Below are positions 1 to 5,241 of a stretch of 5,420 bases of DNA, piece after piece. The position numbers and the translations under genes were made by a program. This DNA comes from Desulfobacterales bacterium (GTDB lineage: Bacteria; Desulfobacterota; Desulfobacteria; Desulfobacterales; Desulfosalsimonadaceae): contig JAGYOT010000157.1 of the NCBI GenBank assembly GCA_018399455.1, positions 1 to 5,420 on the forward strand, in the 5' to 3' direction. The notes under the pieces are model-generated. The model did not search any database. It saw nothing but the letters and a program-made list of their open reading frames with translations, and was not told the origin of the DNA. Every line of letters begins with the position of its first letter. The stretch's first letter is position 1.

Positions 1-155
1 TGAAACGAAATATCATCGTCTGCGCCGCCATCAGGTTCGCTATCTGCGAATTGCGAATGACCAGGCTCCGGGTAATCATCCGCCGCCACCATCAGCGCCA
101 GGCCGATAATACCCCCCACAGCGCCAACAAAACAGCCTGCGAAGAATTCAATCAC
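1..155 (-). CDS. Small single-pass membrane protein (DUF3789-like), partial
   Basis: The frame opens at GTG 155, with GGGGG four bases upstream, and runs off base 1, so 51 residues are visible. It begins MIEFFAGCFVGAVGGIIG and continues LALMVAADDYPEP. One hydrophobic, glycine-rich membrane segment (about residues 4-25) follows a very short N-terminus, and the rest is acidic (DSEPDGGADDD). This matches the short DUF3789-type phage proteins, which start MIEF and have one transmembrane helix. Their role is not known; I would not call it a holin from this alone. It overlaps the stop of the preceding gene by 8 bases. It has no start or stop error visible, only truncation by the window. Confidence 0.65.
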   Translation of the reverse strand, partial: MIEFFAGCFVGAVGGIIGLALMVAADDYPEPGHSQFADSEPDGGADDDISF

Positions 156-333
156 GGTTCCCCCTTTCGATGTACTCGTCAATTGTCATCATTTCGCCAA
201 GCCCGTTCATCTCATCACGCTCAGCCTCGTCAAACCGAGAATAAAAATAATCCTGCTGCCATTTCGACGGTGTTTCGATGGCCCACCTGGCGCCGCATGC
301 TTTTTCATATTTTGCTATTGCTGTTTTGTCCAA
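148..333 (-). CDS. Small acidic phage protein of unknown function
   Basis: A 61-residue product from TTG 333, chosen because GGGAGGA lies just ahead with 3-4 bases of spacing; the longer TTG at 345 would place this site inside the gene. The sequence (MDKTAIAKYEKACGARWAIE, then WQQDYFYSRFDEAERDEMNGLG and MTIDEYIERGNRD) is charged and probably helical, with no signal peptide or membrane segment. I recognise no family. It overlaps the end of rusA by 19 bases and its own stop overlaps the next start by 8 bases. That chain of overlaps, and the Shine-Dalgarno, support its being a translated gene. Confidence 0.6.
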   Translation of the reverse strand: MDKTAIAKYEKACGARWAIETPSKWQQDYFYSRFDEAERDEMNGLGEMMTIDEYIERGNRD

Positions 334-710
334 GAGTCCTCCCAAACAAGCTCGATCCTCGGACCTTCTCCATCATCCCATCTTTTCTCGGTATACCCCC
401 GCGCCACCGCGCAATCTTCTTGCAAAAGCGCGTCCATAATCGCCTTATCAACATTATCCCGGTCCGGTTTCTGCCTGTGGAGCTGCCCGGCCATTGCCGC
501 CTGCTTCTTTTTGCTCCAGGATTTCGGGATCGGGAAATATGCGGTCCATGACAGGTTGTCCGTGTCCACCGGGAGCTGCCCTTTGACATAGATGCGAAGC
601 AGATCGCAGAACGAGCGGTAATGCTCCACGCATGGGCGCTTTTTCCAGTGGTCCCGCTGAGTCATGCGAGGCTTGCCGATTGGAGGTACGGGGATTTTAA
701 TTGTGGTCAT
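315..710 (-). CDS. rusA: RusA-family Holliday junction resolvase
   Basis: RusA enzymes are small homodimeric nucleases that cut four-way DNA junctions and are typical of prophage replication modules. The signature is clear: IPVPPIGKPRMT near the N-terminus (residues 6-17) and KPDRDNVDKAIMDALLQED at 81-99, the family's catalytic loop, with aspartates D83 and D85, lysine K89, and a further acidic pair E98/D99. The C-terminus has EKRW after it, as in relatives. The start is taken at ATG 710 (GGAGGGCGGGCG upstream), which gives 131 residues. An ATG at 734 with a GGAG site would add eight residues of unlikely sequence (MIGRGGRA). The gene overlaps its neighbours on both sides (14 bases upstream, 19 downstream), consistent with one operon transcript. 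Function is well supported by motif and by neighbours. Confidence 0.88.
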   Translation of the reverse strand: MTTIKIPVPPIGKPRMTQRDHWKKRPCVEHYRSFCDLLRIYVKGQLPVDTDNLSWTAYFPIPKSWSKKKQAAMAGQLHRQKPDRDNVDKAIMDALLQEDCAVARGYTEKRWDDGEGPRIELVWEDSWTKQQ

Positions 711-1041
711 CGCCCGCCCTCCCCGGCCTATCATCCAACTCCGGCCTTGTCTCCAAAGTGTTCAAAATCGAAAGGCAGCAGAATAAAACCCCTGCCAGAT
801 GATGCTTGCCTGTCGGGCTGTCCGGGTCCGTATCTTCATTCAGCCAGAAAAACTCGGTCAGGTGCCGCAGTGCGGCGTCGACCAGCACGGATGTATGGAA
901 CCCCCCACGCCATGATTCCCGCTCGTATTTGATAACCCCTTCCTCATATGCCGGGACCAGGTACTTTTCCAGCAGGTCCAGAGGTAAAAGCGATAACCGG
1001 GGCTTGCCTTCCTGGATGTTGTTTTTAGGTGCTGTGTTCAA
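697..1041 (-). CDS. dATP/dGTP diphosphohydrolase N-terminal-domain protein
   Basis: The start is set at TTG 1041: it lies one base after the upstream TAA, with GGAGG five bases ahead. An upstream TTG at 1053 would place the Shine-Dalgarno inside the coding region. The 114-residue product has the features of the phage dATP/dGTP diphosphohydrolase N-terminal family (formerly DUF5664): KPRLSLLPLDLLEK at 13-26, an acidic helix, KYERESWRGG at 38-47, and DAALRHLTEFFWLNEDTDPDSPTGKHHLAGVLFCCLSIL at 55-93 (split here by key residues R59, H60, E63, D70, D72, H80, H81). These all-alpha, MazG-like enzymes hydrolyse purine dNTPs, and in some phages they clear dATP/dGTP or support modified genomes. It probably adjusts nucleotide pools during replication. 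Its 3' end overlaps the RusA gene by 14 bases. Confidence 0.75.
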   Translation of the reverse strand: MNTAPKNNIQEGKPRLSLLPLDLLEKYLVPAYEEGVIKYERESWRGGFHTSVLVDAALRHLTEFFWLNEDTDPDSPTGKHHLAGVLFCCLSILNTLETRPELDDRPGRAGDDHN

Positions 1042-1042
1042 A

Positions 1043-1558
1043 TTAACCTCCAATCCCTGCAGTTAACTGCTTAACCTTGTCAGACCCTTCCAGCCGACGC
1101 TCTGTCGGTATCGTTTCCGGGTTCTTTGCATAACTCTGGTATGCCTCTATGAACTCCTTCCGCCACCAAACAACCTCAGACTCTTTTAGGCTCGACGCCC
1201 ATTGCTGATACTGCCATCTTACAGACATCAGGTAAGCCGTCACCGGATCCTCGAATCTCGGTTCTGCCTTGGCGCCATGCCTTCGTAAAAAGTCAAGCAC
1301 GGCATCCGCCTGGCGCTGCGCTTTGTCTTTTGAGTCCCCATGGATATACTCGATAAATTCGGCATATGTCGGCATTTTTGATATTTTCCGTTTCCGCAGG
1401 ATCTGGCCGGCAGCTTGCCGGATCTGATCAATCGAAACGCCGTCCTGCTCAAACATGGTTGCCCATAACTCCAACCCGGCTTGGTTTAGGTTGTCTCCAA
1501 AATTGGAAGCCAAGCCGAAAACGATATTTGCCAATTCCTGACGTTCCGATTTATTCAT
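1043..1558 (-). CDS. Putative replicative helicase loader (G39P/G40P-loader-like)
   Basis: The start is taken at ATG 1558 rather than the TTG one codon earlier, because GGGGG sits at better spacing and the ATG forms a TGATG overlap with the initiator stop. The product is 171 residues. The N-terminal half (MNKSERQELANIVFGLASNF, then LELWATMFEQ at 29-38, a helix IDQIRQAAGQILRK and the KMPTYAEFIEYI motif at 61-72) has the all-helical pattern of the phage loader/inhibitor family: a helix ending in LxxW, then a pair of helices, then a 'xxPTxAEF' turn. The C-terminal part is rich in tryptophan (W108-W129 region, RWQYQQWASSL and VVWWRKEFIEAY). No Walker A motif is present, so it is not a DnaC-type ATPase. 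Its position right after the initiator supports a helicase-delivery role. The family assignment is by pattern only. Confidence 0.6.
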   Translation of the reverse strand: MNKSERQELANIVFGLASNFGDNLNQAGLELWATMFEQDGVSIDQIRQAAGQILRKRKISKMPTYAEFIEYIHGDSKDKAQRQADAVLDFLRRHGAKAEPRFEDPVTAYLMSVRWQYQQWASSLKESEVVWWRKEFIEAYQSYAKNPETIPTERRLEGSDKVKQLTAGIGG

Positions 1559-2322
1559 CAATTCCCCCTATTTATAAAATTTTGCAAAACCTCAACGTTG
1601 TGCAGGTCTTTCCTGGACATTCCCGCTACTTGCTGTTTAGACATTTCATTTTCTGGCTTAAACCAGACAGAAATCATTTTTTGCTTCCAGTTTTTAACCG
1701 GGTTTCCACGGGCGTCTTTCCAGTCGTTTGCTGCGTAATACTGGTGGGCTTTTTTGCCTGCATGCGGGGAGTACCCGTTTTCAATAAAATAACTTTCAAC
1801 CTCAGCTTCGGTCGGAGGGGTGAATTTTGATTGAGACTTATTTTTTGGTTTGTTGGGTGAGGGTTTTTTCCCCTTCTCTTTCTCATTCTTTACATTCTTT
1901 ACATTATTAACATTCTTGTCTGTCGTCGCTTGCTCGTCGCTTCCTCGTCGCGTTCTCGTCGCTTCCTCGTTGTTTGCCCGTCGCCTTGGGTCATAATTAC
2001 TATAATTTATTACAGAAACCCTCGTCGTTACTCCTTCGTTTTTGCGTCGGATTTGGTTCATTTTTTCAAGTAAATTGAAAAACCTTCGGACCTTGCTTTC
2101 TGTCCAGCCCCATCGGTGCGCCCAGGTGCAATTTGACTTTAAAGTTTCGCCGTAATTACAATAAAGCACCTGCATGCCAATCATCACCTGTTGCGGCTCT
2201 TCGTTGTGTTGGGCTTCCATAAGAAGATCCAGCCATGCTTCAAATTTTGAAAAAACCCGCTTTTCCCGAAAGAATTCATGGTCCTGGATCTTTCGCCAGA
2301 CAGCTATATATCCACGATGCAT
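1558..2322 (-). CDS. Phage replication initiator (winged-helix, O/DnaD-like organisation)
   Basis: This 254-residue protein starts at ATG 2322 with a weak GCAGGG site 8 bp upstream. Residues 1-108 form a winged-helix domain typical of phage replication proteins: GYIAVWRKIQDHEFFRE, then FEAWLDLLMEAQHN, then TWAHRWGWTESKVRRFFNLLEKM (66-88) as the helix-turn-helix, and a strand VSVINYSNYD. A highly charged low-complexity linker (about 112-166) follows; its DNA contains the 11-bp iterons and the A/T-rich repeats. The C-terminal domain (167-220; FTPPTEAEVESYF, YYAANDWKDARGNPVKNWKQKMISVW) is a common tail of phage replication proteins, with the G-x-x-V-x-N-W pattern that is often taken to contact helicase or loader. 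The stop TGA shares its last base with the ATG of the next gene, a putative helicase loader. Initiator function is a strong inference from domain layout and neighbours. Confidence 0.8.
   Translation of the reverse strand: MHRGYIAVWRKIQDHEFFREKRVFSKFEAWLDLLMEAQHNEEPQQVMIGMQVLYCNYGETLKSNCTWAHRWGWTESKVRRFFNLLEKMNQIRRKNEGVTTRVSVINYSNYDPRRRANNEEATRTRRGSDEQATTDKNVNNVKNVKNEKEKGKKPSPNKPKNKSQSKFTPPTEAEVESYFIENGYSPHAGKKAHQYYAANDWKDARGNPVKNWKQKMISVWFKPENEMSKQQVAGMSRKDLHNVEVLQNFINRGN
1884..1919 (-). repeat. Four 9-bp A/T-rich repeats beside the iterons (candidate unwinding element)
   Basis: On the plus strand the units are CATTCTTTA (1884), CATTCTTTA (1893), CATTATTAA (1902) and CATTCTTGT (1911), back to back and directly touching the iteron array. 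On the minus strand they continue into a long purine tract (AGAAAGAGAAGGGG and A-runs). They encode the repeated tripeptides KNV, NNV, KNV, KNE, so a protein-level explanation is also possible. The position next to iterons is that of an A/T-rich DNA unwinding element. Confidence 0.55.
1919..1984 (-). repeat. Six tandem 11-bp iterons inside the replication initiator gene
   Basis: Read on the minus strand, the contiguous units from 1984 downwards are: GCGACGGGCAA, ACAACGAGGAA, GCGACGAGAAC, GCGACGAGGAA, GCGACGAGCAA, GCGACGACAGA. The core GCGACGA is kept in four units and varied in the outer two. The period is 11 bp, close to one helical turn and not a multiple of three, so successive copies are read in different frames (RRANNEEATRT then RRGSDEQATTD). 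This is the expected form of initiator-binding iterons placed inside the initiator gene, as in lambda O. Confidence 0.85.
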
Positions 2323-2371
2323 TAGTTAACCCTGCTATTGCTTTTATTGAAAACTGAGCTTGTATTTTTAT

Positions 2372-3157
2372 TCACAGCATCACCTCCACCGTCAAAAATC
2401 CGTCCACCTCATCAACTGCCCACGGCCCAGGCCCGGGACTTGTCTCCCGGATAACCCGGACAAGCGAAAATTTGGCGCCCTTGCCTTTGTCAAAGCTCAG
2501 CCGATATTCTCCGGTCTCATCAGCTTTCGGATCCAGCACCAAGAGCAGCTTGTTCCCGATCAGCTTGTAATAGGGATCAATTGTTTTTGCACCCTGCATT
2601 GCCTGCAGGTTCATAGCCGCCGTATTGAAGCAGATGTTTTTGTCGTAAAACTTGACATATGGATCCGGCCTGGAAAATCTTGTTTTCGTGACCTTGGTAA
2701 ATTCGGACAGGTCGATGCTGCCGGCTTTGCTGACCGGTTCCGGAACGTCAGGCGCGGGGTCTGGTTCGGGCTGGTATTGCGTTTTTGGTTGCGTTTTATT
2801 GCGTTTGGGTTGCGTTTTTTTGGGCTCAGGTTTCGCCTTATTCAAATACTTGTCCTCGCACTGCCGGCACGTCTTTTTTAAGCCCTTGCCATCTTTGCGT
2901 GTGCGAAAATTTAACTCATTCCACTCTTTGATCTTGCCGCACATATTGCACTTGCGGTCCGGAATATTGTTCGGCTTTTCTCTTGGTTCTTGAACAGCCT
3001 TTAACGGTGGATCCGGCTGAGCAGCTTCGCTTAACCAGTAATTCCTTACCTCACAATCCTTTGTGCAGCCATCGTCAGCTGCAGACTTTATTTTTGAATT
3101 ACACTCTTCCACCGTGACCTGGCGCCGGAGCGATGGGCAGAAAAACTTATCTCTCAT
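2372..3157 (-). CDS. Zinc-ribbon phage protein of unknown function
   Basis: This 261-residue protein starts at ATG 3157 behind AGGAGGAGG. The N-terminus carries four cysteines (C7, C19, C31, C35; CPSLRRQVTVEEC, GCTKDC) that could form one metal site. A clearer zinc ribbon follows: CNMCG at 70-74 and CRQC at 97-100, with a basic loop between (FRTRKDGKGLKKT). That C-x2-C...C-x2-C knuckle pair is common in phage and HNH-like proteins, but I see no HNH catalytic histidines. Residues about 106-140 are a K/P/Q/T-rich linker ending in acidic proline repeats. A separate C-terminal domain (about 145-261) has alternating strands (YVKFYDKNICFNTAAMN, YYKLIGNKLLLVLDP, EYRLSF, KFSLVRVI) and resembles a domain found in uncharacterised phage proteins. 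It is placed 49 bp upstream of the replication initiator. Nucleic-acid or protein binding is plausible, but the function is not known. Confidence 0.8.
   Translation of the reverse strand: MRDKFFCPSLRRQVTVEECNSKIKSAADDGCTKDCEVRNYWLSEAAQPDPPLKAVQEPREKPNNIPDRKCNMCGKIKEWNELNFRTRKDGKGLKKTCRQCEDKYLNKAKPEPKKTQPKRNKTQPKTQYQPEPDPAPDVPEPVSKAGSIDLSEFTKVTKTRFSRPDPYVKFYDKNICFNTAAMNLQAMQGAKTIDPYYKLIGNKLLLVLDPKADETGEYRLSFDKGKGAKFSLVRVIRETSPGPGPWAVDEVDGFLTVEVML
2777..2817 (-). repeat. Four iteron-like copies of AAACGCAA in the zinc-ribbon gene
   Basis: On the plus strand TTGCGTTT begins at 2777, 2789, 2799 and 2810, so the starts are 12, 10 and 11 bp apart, close to one helical turn. On the minus strand the unit is AAACGCAA, usually preceded by extra A residues. 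The copies sit in the K/T/Q/P linker of the encoded protein. Three copies are read in the KTQ frame, while the one at 2810 is read KTQ and the one at 2799 to 2806 borders KRN/NKT codons with shifted phase, so codon repetition alone does not account for all spacing. They could be protein-binding iterons or a by-product of a low-complexity linker. Confidence 0.5.
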
Positions 3158-3341
3158 GGTTTCCTCCTCCTGTTATTTTTAAGTTCCGGCCTGCCGCCCT
3201 TTCTGATGCATGCTTTTTTAGCGACAGTCCCCCGCAATAACGAGGACGGCTTTGTTTGCTCCGCAGGGCCGGGCTGCGGCTGGAGGATGCGGGAGTGGTG
3301 GTGATGGCGGCATCAACCTTGGCCTTCTGATAAATAATCAT
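3147..3341 (-). CDS. Doubtful small ORF in the gap before the zinc-ribbon gene
   Basis: A 64-codon frame starts at ATG 3341, inside the end of the nuclease-like gene (29-base overlap), and ends 11 bases into the zinc-ribbon gene. It spans the only sizeable gap in the operon (3158-3312). The product is basic and low in hydrophobic core (TTTPASSSRSPALRSKQSRP, then RYCGGLSLKKHASERAAGR) and shows no family I recognise. The upstream region lacks a convincing ribosome binding site. An alternative 31-codon frame beginning at an ATG within the gap (MPPSPPLPHPP...) is no better. It may be a tiny phage gene or simply an untranslated spacer. I list it because overlapping small genes are the rule in this operon, but the evidence is weak. 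Confidence 0.2.
   Translation of the reverse strand: MIIYQKAKVDAAITTTPASSSRSPALRSKQSRPRYCGGLSLKKHASERAAGRNLKITGGGNHER
3163..3171 (-). promoter_or_regulatory. Very strong Shine-Dalgarno (AGGAGGAGG) for the zinc-ribbon gene
   Basis: On the minus strand the sequence is AGGAGGAGG, then AAACC, then ATG at 3157-3155. The near-perfect and extended match to the 16S rRNA tail at good spacing is the strongest in the window. It fixes the start of the 261-residue protein and suggests that gene is translated at a higher rate than its coupled neighbours. Confidence 0.85.
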
Positions 3342-3771
3342 TTAATTGTTCCAACGCGGCATCGTCATGTTCATTTAACTTTGACTTCCGCAGCAGATGG
3401 AGGCTTTTTACAAACCGCTTTTCTGTTAATTTTTCATTAATGCAATGCTTATAATGTTTCTCAGCTTTTTCATTTAAGGGTATTACTTGAAATGACCAGT
3501 CATCAGGATTGTATCTGGCGATAAAGCAAGGTAGCGGTCCGTTTTTATAGCCATTGGCAAGCGCTACCAATGCTTTGTAAGTAGCGTGGTTGGTATCAAC
3601 GACCTGGGCGTTAATGTGTTTGTATTCTACCAATGCACTTGGCGCGCCGTGATTGTACTCCAGCATGACAAAATCCAAATCAACGGCAGGGCAATTAAAC
3701 CCCCACGAACCATGCCTTTTGCTTAATTCAGCATCTCGCCAGCCTGTCCGTTCTGTGCGCCATGACTGCAT
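3313..3771 (-). CDS. Putative PD-(D/E)XK-like nuclease, phage protein of unknown role
   Basis: This 152-residue protein has its ATG (3771-3769) sharing a base with the methyltransferase TAA. No strong ribosome binding site is visible, which fits coupling. The N-terminal half reads WGFNCPAVDLDFVMLEY (residues 23-39), then ALVEYKH (46-52). This gives the spaced Asp ... Glu-x-Lys pattern of PD-(D/E)XK nucleases, with candidate catalytic residues D31 or D33, E49 and K51, each on a hydrophobic strand. A helix (HATYKALVALAN, 62-73) and further strands (PCFIARYN and FQVIPLN) follow, as expected for this fold. The C-terminal third (about 104-152) is charged and helical. Nothing identifies a specific named family, so it may be a structure-specific nuclease, a recombination nuclease, or a restriction-like partner of the methyltransferase. 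The fold call is a motif-based inference; that the gene is real is well supported by length, coding quality and coupling. Confidence 0.6.
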   Translation of the reverse strand: MQSWRTERTGWRDAELSKRHGSWGFNCPAVDLDFVMLEYNHGAPSALVEYKHINAQVVDTNHATYKALVALANGYKNGPLPCFIARYNPDDWSFQVIPLNEKAEKHYKHCINEKLTEKRFVKSLHLLRKSKLNEHDDAALEQLNDYLSEGQG

Positions 3772-5222
3772 TAATCAGCACCGTTAATTCTTTTGGTTGC
3801 TGATAACACAGCGTTTTCAGATTTATCTGATCCTATAAATTTTATATTCATTTCTTTGCATACAACACCGACAGTCCCACCACCTAAAAACGGATCAACT
3901 ACCGTGTCACCGACCATGGCGGCCCTTTCAATCAGCGATTTCATAAGCTGCTCACTTTGGCCCCAGTGGTGATGGTTTTTGTCATTATTGTTTGTATTTG
4001 TCTGGATGAAGTCGGACACCCATGCGGCATCCTTTGACCGTTCGCCCTTCGTAAACCATAGCGCAGGCTTCCAAAATGCGTTTATATTTCGGTTCCAAAC
4101 TTGTACAGCTTGACCTCCCGGCATATGGACACCGATCACCCAATAATAATCAAGATGCCTTGAGAGATATTCAATGTATTGTGGAATATGTGATTGCCCG
4201 ACAAGGCACACGAGGCTTCCGCCCGGCCTTAAAACCCTTTCCGCCAATTTGCCCAGCTCGTCAAATAAATCGACATATTCTTTCGGGTATGGCGGATCTG
4301 TGATGATTACATCAACCGACTCATCAGAGATGTCTTCACTTGTGATATCTTCAATAGCCTTTGTGAAAACCTTGATATTTTGATCTTTTTCATATTCGTC
4401 AATAAACGCCTGGATCAACTGCGATGCTTTGCGCCCAAGGGTTCCATCCTCTGACTCATTTAAATAGGTGTTTTTTGCAAATTCACTTATGATGGTGTTT
4501 TTCGCCTTCTCCGCAACTTCGCCGAAAACCTTGTTTTTAATTTCGGCGAATCCATTTTCTACAAGGATGTTGTATTTTTTAAGTGTTGCGGCCTCTGCTT
4601 TAAAATCGGCCTTAACATACTTGCGGCCCTTCTGGTCCTTGCCTTTCACAAGTTTTTTTATGAGGTTTAATTGCTGATCTCCGGTCAATGGGAGGATGTT
4701 TCGGAATAAGCCTTCGGTGAAATTAAAGGCTGGTACATTTGTACCATTCTCTGGTACACGGCCTGTTTGGTATTCTTTAGCTGAATTTAAAATATTTGCA
4801 CCAATGTTATCCAAAACGGTTACATAGTTTTTAACCGCCTCCCGACTCCACCCGATCCGCTCTCCGATCTTGGCCTGGGTTAAACCCTCATCCCGCAATC
4901 TGCCAATAATATCCAACCAATCAAAGAGGTCCATCGGCGCATATGTTTCCTCGTCCTGGTTGCATTTAACCGCCAGTGGATAAGGATCGACGTCATCATA
5001 AATAACGCACGGCACGTACTCCACGCCCAAATCAACCAAAACTTGCAGACGATGGTTGCCGTCTGCCGTAAGATAATGACCGTTTTCACGGATCACTGAT
5101 AATGGCCTGGCCGGGTTGTATCCTTGGCTGATTCGGCCTTTTAACTTTTTAATTACATTTTGCCTGATGCTTCGAATCGGAAATGATTTTAAGTCTGAAA
5201 TTTTTAGGTTTGCGTATTCCAT
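3771..5222 (-). CDS. ParB-like/HTH domain fused to DPPY DNA amino-methyltransferase
   Basis: This 483-residue protein starts at ATG 5222 behind a modest GAGAGAG site. Residues about 1-95 form a ParB/sulfiredoxin-like domain with the ADGNHRLQ box at 53-60, followed by an acidic VIYDDVDPYPLAV stretch. A KorB/ParB-type helix-turn-helix lies at about 113-133 (GLTQAKIGERIGWSREAVKN). A lysine-rich linker of no clear family covers about 140-295. The C-terminal methyltransferase shows motif IV DPPY at 309-312, LRPGG at 331-335, a motif-X-like HHHWGQSEQL at 417-426, the AdoMet-binding motif DPFLGGGT at 443-450, and D466 after the next strand. DPPY coming before the FxGxG motif is the permuted beta-class order. 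By family knowledge this predicts N6-adenine or N4-cytosine methylation of DNA; the target site cannot be read from the sequence. Similar fusions occur in phages, where they may protect phage DNA from restriction. The stop overlaps the next ATG by one base (TAATG), so the two genes are probably translationally coupled. Confidence 0.9.
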   Translation of the reverse strand: MEYANLKISDLKSFPIRSIRQNVIKKLKGRISQGYNPARPLSVIRENGHYLTADGNHRLQVLVDLGVEYVPCVIYDDVDPYPLAVKCNQDEETYAPMDLFDWLDIIGRLRDEGLTQAKIGERIGWSREAVKNYVTVLDNIGANILNSAKEYQTGRVPENGTNVPAFNFTEGLFRNILPLTGDQQLNLIKKLVKGKDQKGRKYVKADFKAEAATLKKYNILVENGFAEIKNKVFGEVAEKAKNTIISEFAKNTYLNESEDGTLGRKASQLIQAFIDEYEKDQNIKVFTKAIEDITSEDISDESVDVIITDPPYPKEYVDLFDELGKLAERVLRPGGSLVCLVGQSHIPQYIEYLSRHLDYYWVIGVHMPGGQAVQVWNRNINAFWKPALWFTKGERSKDAAWVSDFIQTNTNNNDKNHHHWGQSEQLMKSLIERAAMVGDTVVDPFLGGGTVGVVCKEMNIKFIGSDKSENAVLSATKRINGAD

Positions 5223-5241
5223 TTAACTCTCTCAATTTTTT

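Larger units (their letters stand above)
1820..2012. other. Putative phage replication origin (ori) within the initiator gene
   Basis: The segment combines six 11-bp iterons (1919-1984), an adjoining 9-bp A/T-rich repeat block (1884-1919), a purine-rich minus strand to about 1830, and a short A/T-rich stretch on the other flank (about 1991-2012). By analogy with lambdoid phages, where O-binding iterons and an A/T-rich region lie inside the O gene, this is the likely origin. I saw no clear large palindrome on the far side. Boundaries are approximate. Confidence 0.65.

Noticed and set aside
51..551. Long plus-strand open frame across the rusA region
   Set aside because: It lies antisense to rusA and two small genes with recognised or well-supported coding features, has no family resemblance and no ribosome site.
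315..734. Longer rusA start at ATG 734
   Set aside because: The eight added residues (MIGRGGRA) do not fit the family N-terminus, and the ATG at 710 has a good G-rich site; it cannot be fully excluded.
1919..1984. CRISPR-like array
   Set aside because: The units are only 11 bp and contiguous, with no spacers, and they lie inside a coding region.
2360..2993. Plus-strand frames antisense to the zinc-ribbon gene
   Set aside because: Their composition (phenylalanine, leucine and arginine runs) is what the complement of a lysine/glutamine-rich linker gives; the minus-strand gene has the strong ribosome site.
3261..3279. Hairpin CCGCAG/CTGCGG as an intrinsic terminator
   Set aside because: The stem is only six pairs and there is no T-run after it on either strand; the operon appears to continue through it.
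4076..4677. Plus-strand short frames within the methyltransferase gene
   Set aside because: They are shadows of a gene with clear ParB-like, HTH, DPPY and FLGGGT motifs on the other strand.
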